From positions 124,001 to 188,000 of the forward strand of contig DATNPK010000089.1 of the NCBI GenBank assembly GCA_036703275.1: a stretch of 64,000 bases of DNA. The letters run 5' to 3'. Numbering within the stretch: position 1 is the stretch's first letter; each line of letters opens with the position of its first letter. This stretch comes from Coleofasciculaceae cyanobacterium (GTDB lineage Bacteria > Cyanobacteriota > Cyanobacteriia > Cyanobacteriales > Xenococcaceae). Positions 58,899-64,000 of this stretch are shown here, piece by piece. The notes below the pieces were generated by a model. That model was not told the DNA's origin, searched no databases, and saw only the letters and a program-made list of their open reading frames with translations. Both the position numbers and the translations under genes were made by a program.

Positions 58899-59996
58899 CT
58901 ATCCTACCGTTACTTCCAAGTAACCATTAGCAAATTTTGCACCTGTCACAGAATTACCACGCCAAGCAGGAGGCAGGGTAATATTGCGTCTTTGATCTCC
59001 AGCCTCAATGGTAATTTCAGGACCATATTGAGTCAGCTTGACATCTTTTTTGTCAAGTCCTGGGAGAAAAACTTTAATTTTGCGCTCTGATATGATGAAT
59101 TCCGTTGCTTGAGGTATATCGACGCTCTCCACCATAGCAGGTAGTCCATCAACTAGAGGCTGCCAGTTGCTACCGTCGTATTGAGGCAAAGAAATAACTT
59201 TCAAAGGAGCAAATTCAGTCGTTATCGAGTCTATAGTCTCTGCTTGAGTGACTAAAACTCCAGCCACACCTAAATTAACTTGTTGGGCGCTGCCCCAGAG
59301 ATACTTTGCTGTTGCTACTGCTGCGGGGTCTGGAGTAGTTACCAGATAGGCAATAACGTTTCCCTTGCTCAAGGCTGCTGTTCCTTCTTCTAGCATCTGA
59401 GTTGCAGGGTTATTAGTATTTCCTTGAATGTCGTTCGCTGTCCATGATGTATTTAGTACCGCACTGGTTATTGGCTGAACAAAAGGAGAAAGAGTTTTCA
59501 CAATATCAGATTCGGCAAAGATGCCTCGGAAGCGACGGAAATACCAGCTTAATATTTCTGGCATTCCCAACATTCTAAGGGTGTCGATTCCCCCCGTACC
59601 ATCATAGATAATTACGTCGTATCGATCGCTTTGATAATATTCGCGGATTTTATTGAGAGCTAATGCTCGATCCATTCCTGGCAAAATACCCAACTCTTGA
59701 CCATATACCTTTTTAAGAATTGGCGATCGCAAGTATTGGGCTTCTAGTTGCTTAACCTGTTCCCAGCTATTTTCTAGTAAGACAGCAGAATTTAATTGCA
59801 TGGCGGCAAAATTAGCGCTAATCTCTTGCGGTTCAGTAGTAGGAGTTGTTCCTAATGCCATACCAAAAGCAGGACTAGAATCCTGAGCGAGCAAGAGAAC
59901 TTTTTTGCCTTCTTTAGCTAGCTTTTTAGCAGTTGCGATCGCGCTAATGGTGCGACCCGTACCGCCTTTACCCAAAAAGGTGACGATCGATGACAT
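58899..59996 (-). CDS. ArsA/Get3-type ATPase with C-terminal HSP20-like domain
   Basis: A 365-residue protein. The N-terminal deviant Walker A reads GKGGTGRT: the signature lysine of the family is kept, but the usual GKT lysine is Arg. The domain resembles Get3/ArsA (tail-anchored protein insertion, arsenite pump energiser). Residues about 285-365 look like the ArsA_HSP20 domain (KVFLPGLDKKDVKL, RRNITLPPAW). Such fused proteins are found across cyanobacteria and chloroplast-bearing lineages with no settled role. Located next to chlG and petP, a thylakoid or protein-targeting context, it may insert membrane proteins; that is inference. Confidence 0.82.
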   Translation of the reverse strand: MSSIVTFLGKGGTGRTISAIATAKKLAKEGKKVLLLAQDSSPAFGMALGTTPTTEPQEISANFAAMQLNSAVLLENSWEQVKQLEAQYLRSPILKKVYGQELGILPGMDRALALNKIREYYQSDRYDVIIYDGTGGIDTLRMLGMPEILSWYFRRFRGIFAESDIVKTLSPFVQPITSAVLNTSWTANDIQGNTNNPATQMLEEGTAALSKGNVIAYLVTTPDPAAVATAKYLWGSAQQVNLGVAGVLVTQAETIDSITTEFAPLKVISLPQYDGSNWQPLVDGLPAMVESVDIPQATEFIISERKIKVFLPGLDKKDVKLTQYGPEITIEAGDQRRNITLPPAWRGNSVTGAKFANGYLEVTVG

Positions 59997-60036
59997 ATTT
60001 AAAAATTTAATCGGTTATAGATTTAATTTATTATGA

Positions 60037-60231
60037 CTAGTTTACGGGCTTAATTTCATCTTCAAAAAACCAAGTAGAGCGGCGATCGTCAAATTGAACA
60101 ACTACGCCAACCCCACTGCCGTCAGTCATTTTATATTCTTTAATAATGCCTACTTTACCTAACGTTCCGGCAACGTTTCTATTTACTCGATCTCTAAGGC
60201 GATAAACTTTTACTTTTTGCCCGATTTCCAT
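60037..60231 (-). CDS. petP: Cytochrome b6f subunit PetP (DUF2862)
   Basis: A 64-residue protein starting MEIGQKVKVYRLRDR at the ATG 60229-60231; an upstream in-frame extension is discarded because the family starts here. The SH3-like beta fold is seen in GKVGIIKEYKMTDG, VVQFDDRRSTWFFEDEI. PetP is a small, peripheral subunit of the cytochrome b6f complex in cyanobacteria and red algae that influences linear electron flow. Confidence 0.88.
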   Translation of the reverse strand: MEIGQKVKVYRLRDRVNRNVAGTLGKVGIIKEYKMTDGSGVGVVVQFDDRRSTWFFEDEIKPVN

Positions 60232-60525
60232 TGCTGTCAATTTATTCTGAATTATAATGAGCCATCTCACAGTTTAAAGCAAAATCTCCCTTCTTTAAAG
60301 CAAGGAAATAGTCGCTGATGCGACTTGCCTGAAAAGCGAGCTGCTGAACCTTAATTATCTAAGTCATAGCTTCTGGGCGATCGCCTTAGAGATATTGCCA
60401 TCTACCAGTAATTGAGTTTATAGTTACTGTCTAAATCAATCAAAGCAACAAAACTCATGCTCATTTTTTTTGCTTTGATTGACTACAATACGTCCCATAG
60501 GTAAAACTCGTAAAATAATCACTAT
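60232..60525. other. 294-bp divergent spacer petP / ABC permease
   Basis: No coding frame and no strong hairpin seen. It should hold the promoters of petP and of the polysaccharide-export ABC pair. Confidence 0.4.
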
Positions 60526-61332
60526 ATGGTGACATCTATTCCCAAAAATCTGCGAAATCACCAATTATCCTGGTATCGCGAATTATTAATTGTTTTGATT
60601 AGGCGTAACCTAAAAAGAAGATATCGCGGCTCTTTTTTAGGTATCTACTGGTCTTTATTAAATCCTTTGGTAATGACGGCATTGTATACGGCAATTTTTG
60701 GTACTACTTTTGCCCAGTACTATAACAACTCCGCTCTTAATTACGTTTTAGCTGCCTTTACTGGTCTAATAGTAATCAATTTCTTTTCTGCTTCCACGGC
60801 TCAAGCACTTGCCAGCGTAGTAGAAAATGGCTCAATAGTTAATAAGATTCGCTTACCATTATTTGTTTTTCCCCTGTCTACTATTGGGGCTAACATTTTT
60901 CAATTACTAATGGGCGCTTTCCCTTTACTAGTTGTAATCACCCTAATTATTTCTAAAAGTCTGATTAATGTAGCTGCTTTACTGTTACCCATAACAGGTC
61001 TAATTTTGGTTTGCACGGGAATTGGCATGCTGATGAGTGCGCTCTATGTATTTTTCCGTGACTTATCCTATTTTTATGAGTTACTGACCTTTTTATTGTG
61101 GATTAGCTCACCAATTTTTTATCCAGTTGATATTGTTCCTGAAGCTGTCAGCCGATTTTTAGTTTTCAATCCGATCTTACCCATTATTGAAAGTATTCGT
61201 CAGATTTCTCTGTCAGGAGATGTACCCGACTTGACTTTGATTGCTCACAGTTTAAGTAGTGGTGTAATAGTTCTAGTAATTGGGACGGTTGCTTTTTCAA
61301 ATTGGCGTTCTCAATTTATGGATTTACTATAG
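60526..61332 (+). CDS. ABC-2 permease for polysaccharide or teichoic-acid-type export (Wzm/TagG-like)
   Basis: A 268-residue permease with six membrane helices, starting with a short cytoplasmic amphipathic part (LIVLIRRNLKRRYRGSFLGIYWSLLNPL, the hallmark of the Wzm/TagG family). It partners the ATPase gene 15 bp downstream. Such pairs export O-antigen-like or capsular glycans. No glycosyltransferase genes are in view, so the cargo is unknown. Confidence 0.9.
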   Translation: MVTSIPKNLRNHQLSWYRELLIVLIRRNLKRRYRGSFLGIYWSLLNPLVMTALYTAIFGTTFAQYYNNSALNYVLAAFTGLIVINFFSASTAQALASVVENGSIVNKIRLPLFVFPLSTIGANIFQLLMGAFPLLVVITLIISKSLINVAALLLPITGLILVCTGIGMLMSALYVFFRDLSYFYELLTFLLWISSPIFYPVDIVPEAVSRFLVFNPILPIIESIRQISLSGDVPDLTLIAHSLSSGVIVLVIGTVAFSNWRSQFMDLL

Positions 61333-61347
61333 AAAATAAATTAAATA

Positions 61348-62124
61348 ATGCAAGAATCGATTAGATTAGATCAAGTGTCTTTATGGCGCAGAACTCAAGA
61401 GGAGTTCTCTTACGATCTTAAAAGAACTTTGCTTTCTTTCTTAGAAGGTAAATATCATCATCCTGCCAAAAAAATTGTTTTAGATAACGTTAATCTTACT
61501 ATTGAGCGTGGGGAGAAGATTGGCATTATTGGCGCTAATGGTTCGGGCAAATCTACCATGCTTAAGATAATTTCAGGTATTCTCCAGCCTACTTCTGGCA
61601 CAGTCAGAGTTAAGGGAAAAATTGCCCCTTTAATCGAGCTTGGCGCTGGGTTTGACACTGAACTAGCGGTTATAGATAATATTATTCTTTACGGAGTAAT
61701 GCTGGGCTATTCTCAAGCAGAAATGAAGGCCAGAGCTAAATTTATCTTAGAATTTGCTGAATTAGAAAATTATGCCCTGGTGCCTGTCAAGGGATTGTCT
61801 TCAGGGATGACTGCCCGTTTAGGATTTGCGATCGCTACCGACGTAAAACCAGACATTCTGATTCTGGATGAAGTGTTATCCGTAGGAGATGTCAGCTTTA
61901 AAAATAAGTGTAGCCAGAAAATGGAAGAGTTTTGGCAAGATCATGTTACGGTGCTGCTCGTTTCTCACTCGATGGAATTAATTCGCAAAAATTGCCACAA
62001 AACTATCTGGATGGAGCAGGGACGAATCAAAATGATTGGGGCAGCCGATAATGTAGTAGATGAATACTTAAGATGCGTTGCTCCAGATGCAGAAATTCCT
62101 CAGTCAGTAATGACTTCGGGTTAA
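61348..62124 (+). CDS. ABC transporter ATPase for polysaccharide export (Wzt/TagH-like)
   Basis: A 258-residue ATPase: Walker A GANGSGKST, signature LSSGMTARLGFA (the SSG form typical of Wzt/TagH/KpsT), Walker B ILILDEVLSVGD and H-loop SHSMEL. The C-terminal carbohydrate-binding domain of long Wzt proteins is absent, so it is the short form. Co-transcribed with the permease. Confidence 0.92.
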   Translation: MQESIRLDQVSLWRRTQEEFSYDLKRTLLSFLEGKYHHPAKKIVLDNVNLTIERGEKIGIIGANGSGKSTMLKIISGILQPTSGTVRVKGKIAPLIELGAGFDTELAVIDNIILYGVMLGYSQAEMKARAKFILEFAELENYALVPVKGLSSGMTARLGFAIATDVKPDILILDEVLSVGDVSFKNKCSQKMEEFWQDHVTVLLVSHSMELIRKNCHKTIWMEQGRIKMIGAADNVVDEYLRCVAPDAEIPQSVMTSG

Positions 62125-62767
62125 CTATCAGCAAACCCAAACAGTTTAATCTAAAAGATAAAATCAAAGCATTTCTCTAACTTGCCGGTGGAGGGGATGC
62201 TTTTTCTAAATTTAATTAAATTTTAGCAATGGACAACCCAACCAATTCAAACTAATCTAGCTCAGATATTAAATAAGCTAGACGGCAAATTAGACAAGCT
62301 AGAGACTAAATTTAATGACAAATTAGACAAACTAGACGAAAAAATCGACAAGTTAGCAATAGCTCAAGCTGAAATCAAAGGCGATGTTAAAGCTTTAGAT
62401 GTCAAAACAGAACAACTGAATACCAGAGTCGGTAACGTAAAGTTTGCCGTCCGAGGGATTTTAATCGGTTTGGCTGTAGTAGTACTCGGCGGATTTGCCA
62501 TGTTTTTCTAGATGTCGAGTATTTAACTCAACTCCATTCAAACCCTCCACCCTCTACATTTAAACAATCATTTGAGGAATATCGCTAAAAAAAAATTGCT
62601 TCTTCTTAAGCAGATCGTTATAAATTGCTTTTAGCCGTACTAGAAAATACTAAATTTAGGGACTCTAGTCTCTAATTTAGCAAACACTTAAGATCTATAC
62701 TCAGGCTGAACTATTACAATAAATGTATAAAATATAGACAAAATAGACAAAACATTTTTTAGATAGT
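62125..62767. other. 643-bp gap containing the broken small gene
   Basis: Outside 62229-62511 this stretch is AT-rich, with no coding frame. The right 250 bp should hold the promoter of the next ABC ATPase. No repeat or RNA was noted. Confidence 0.5.
62229..62511 (+). pseudogene. Small coiled-coil/transmembrane protein gene, start codon frame broken
   Basis: The frame ending TAG at 62509 reads QILNKLDGKLDKLETKF, then DKLAIAQAEIKGDVKALD, RVGNVKFAVRGIL and a final helix VVVLGGFAMFF. This is a common cyanobacterial small protein that starts MTTQP. Here the ATG at 62229 is followed by one extra G, so it is out of frame; in the correct frame TTQPIQTN follows TGG and an upstream TAG blocks extension. 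No other start is present. Coiled-coil part 15-60, membrane helix about 72-93. It may be a single-base sequencing or real error. Confidence 0.65.
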
Positions 62768-63787
62768 ATGGCTGCTGCCGTTTTAATCGAAAACCTACAA
62801 AAAAGCTATGGCGATATCCAAGCGGTAAAAGATATTTCTTTTACAGTTGAGCCAGGCGAGATCTTCGGTCTATTAGGCCCAAACGGTGCGGGCAAAACCA
62901 CCATTATTCGCTGTTTGTGTACACTTGCTAAACCTGACAATGGCAAAATTGAGGTAGGGGGAATTAGCGCGATCGCATCGCCGAAAGCGGTACGGCAAAG
63001 GCTAGGTTATGTGGCTCAGGAAGTAGCGATTGATAAGGTATTGACGGGAAGAGAATTATTGAAGCTACAGGCAGCACTATATCATCTACCTAAATCAACA
63101 ATTAGCGATCGCACAGAGCAGCTAATCGAAGTGTTAGGACTCCAGGAATATGCGGATAAGAAAACAGGCACGTATTCTGGGGGAATTCGTAAACGTCTAG
63201 ATTTAGCAGCAGGATTACTACATCAGCCTGAGGTATTAGTTTTAGACGAGCCTACTGTTGGTCTAGATATCGAAAGCCGTATGGTAGTGTGGAAGTTTTT
63301 ACGAGAGTTGCAAGCCGCAGGGACAACTGTACTGATTACCAGCCATTACCTAGAAGAAATTGATGCTCTAGCCGATCGCCTGGCAATTATCGATCGAGGA
63401 GTAGTAATTGATGAGGGAACACCATCGCAATTGAAAGACAAGCTGGGGGGCGATCGGGTAACTTTAAGGATTCGAGAATTCACCTCAGAGGTCGAAGCAG
63501 ATAAAGCCAAACATATTTTAGAATCTTTACCTTTTGTCGAAGAAGTAATTATTAACTCTGTTCAGGGCAATTCCCTTAACTTAATTGTCAAATCTGGTCA
63601 GAGTTCACTCAGTCAAATTGAGCAGTCCTTGGCAGAAGTCGAGCTACCTACCTTTAGTCTAGCGCAGTCTCGTCCAAGCCTTGATGATGTATATCTGGCA
63701 GCAACAGGGCAAACCATTATGGATGCACAATTAGCAGCAGCTAGCACCAGAGATCTCAAAAAAGAGAAAAAACAGCAAATGAAATAA
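62768..63787 (+). CDS. DrrA-type ABC transporter ATPase
   Basis: A 339-residue ATPase of the drug/daunorubicin exporter (DrrA/CcmA) kind: Walker A GPNGAGKTT, signature YSGGIRKRLDLA, Walker B VLVLDEPTVGLD and H-loop SHYLEE. It has the long C-terminal extension of about 100 residues (residues about 235-339). With a downstream ABC-2 permease it would form an efflux pump; the substrate is unknown. The next gene begins 113 bp further and is cut by the window end. Confidence 0.9.
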   Translation: MAAAVLIENLQKSYGDIQAVKDISFTVEPGEIFGLLGPNGAGKTTIIRCLCTLAKPDNGKIEVGGISAIASPKAVRQRLGYVAQEVAIDKVLTGRELLKLQAALYHLPKSTISDRTEQLIEVLGLQEYADKKTGTYSGGIRKRLDLAAGLLHQPEVLVLDEPTVGLDIESRMVVWKFLRELQAAGTTVLITSHYLEEIDALADRLAIIDRGVVIDEGTPSQLKDKLGGDRVTLRIREFTSEVEADKAKHILESLPFVEEVIINSVQGNSLNLIVKSGQSSLSQIEQSLAEVELPTFSLAQSRPSLDDVYLAATGQTIMDAQLAAASTRDLKKEKKQQMK

Positions 63788-63900
63788 CCGTTGTTTATTA
63801 GAGCGGCAATATTTTCAAAAATATCTTTAAATTGGTCTTTTGGTAGCTATCAGCTTTAAAGACAAGTTTTTTTCCCAAAGTTTATCATTGTAAAAAAATT

Positions 63901-64000
63901 ATGAGTCAGTCTATTTCCAGTGGCAAAATTAAATCTGCATTAGCCCCTAATCCTAGTATTAGCAGACACAACGAGCAAAGCAGTTCCTTGAGTGATTTTA
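63901..64000 (+). CDS. Probable ABC-2 type permease, partial (start only)
   Basis: The first 33 codons of an open frame run off the window: MSQSISSGKIK then a Ser/Asn-rich stretch. The position right after the drrA-type ATPase and the Ser-rich cytoplasmic N-terminus, as in cyanobacterial partners of this ATPase, suggest the permease of the pump. The membrane part is outside the window, so the call rests on position. Confidence 0.55.
   Translation, partial: MSQSISSGKIKSALAPNPSISRHNEQSSSLSDF

Overview
This window comes from a cyanobacterium. The direct signs are genes for NdhB, chlorophyll synthase ChlG, the cytochrome b6f subunit PetP, a CAAD/CURT-type thylakoid protein, an HmpF-type pilus-taxis protein and a patA-pixHIJL-like chemotaxis operon, plus the octamer GCGATCGC (HIP1) recurring throughout. 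I cannot name the genus. Almost everything is chromosomal housekeeping on both strands. I see no rRNA, tRNA, CRISPR array, prophage or intact transposase.

Layout. 1-1161: broken left-edge remnant of a long prokaryotic Argonaute resembling Synechococcus SeAgo. 1.3-8.2 kb: ndhB, topA, a TPR protein and a DUF1400-type hydrolase. 8.3-13.7 kb: glgP, eno and gap1, all on the minus strand, linking glycogen breakdown to lower glycolysis. 14.4-24.2 kb: a DUF2993 protein, a thioesterase, a minus-strand run (branched-chain amino-acid-type ABC ATPase, two DUF2079 membrane proteins, surE), an acyltransferase, a zinc-ribbon PP2C phosphatase and a class-IV aminotransferase. 24.2-30.3 kb: taxis locus 1 (hmpF divergent from CheY, CheW and an MCP, with no CheA). 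30.4-34.3 kb: pdhA and alaS. 34.4-35.2 kb: a small hydrophobic protein and a decayed toxin-antitoxin pair. 35.3-42.4 kb: taxis locus 2, complete (PatA-like, CheY, CheW, MCP, hybrid CheA). 42.6-44.3 kb: a cobB whose frame is broken inside a 16-bp tandem repeat, then a candidate structured RNA. 44.4-51.3 kb: cysK, a DnaJ-domain protein, a two-domain pterin synthase, a CAAD protein, a protein with a type II secretion/PilB-like N-terminus, dapB and a conserved membrane protein. 51.4-56.6 kb: cobH, a palindrome-packed repeat patch, an MFS transporter and ureE-ureD-ureG-ureB-ureA without ureC or ureF. 57.0-60.3 kb: a DUF6391 protein, chlG, an ArsA/Get3-like ATPase and petP. 60.5-64.0 kb: a polysaccharide-export ABC pair, a small gene broken at its start codon, a drrA-type ATPase and the start of its probable permease.

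Themes. The two taxis loci (8 signalling genes plus hmpF) point to type IV pilus-based motility; both MCPs have TPR-like cytoplasmic N-termini and almost no external loop. Four loci are broken (Argonaute, toxin-antitoxin, cobB, the 62.2-kb small gene), which means either local decay or sequence error; the cobB case could be a collapsed repeat in the assembly. The best candidates for something undescribed are the structured RNA between cobB and cysK, the cobB frame-controlling repeat, the palindromic element with 13-bp flanking repeats near 58.8 kb, and the tandem histidine-less repeats in the hybrid CheA. All family assignments were made by reading the sequence and from memory; no database search was run.
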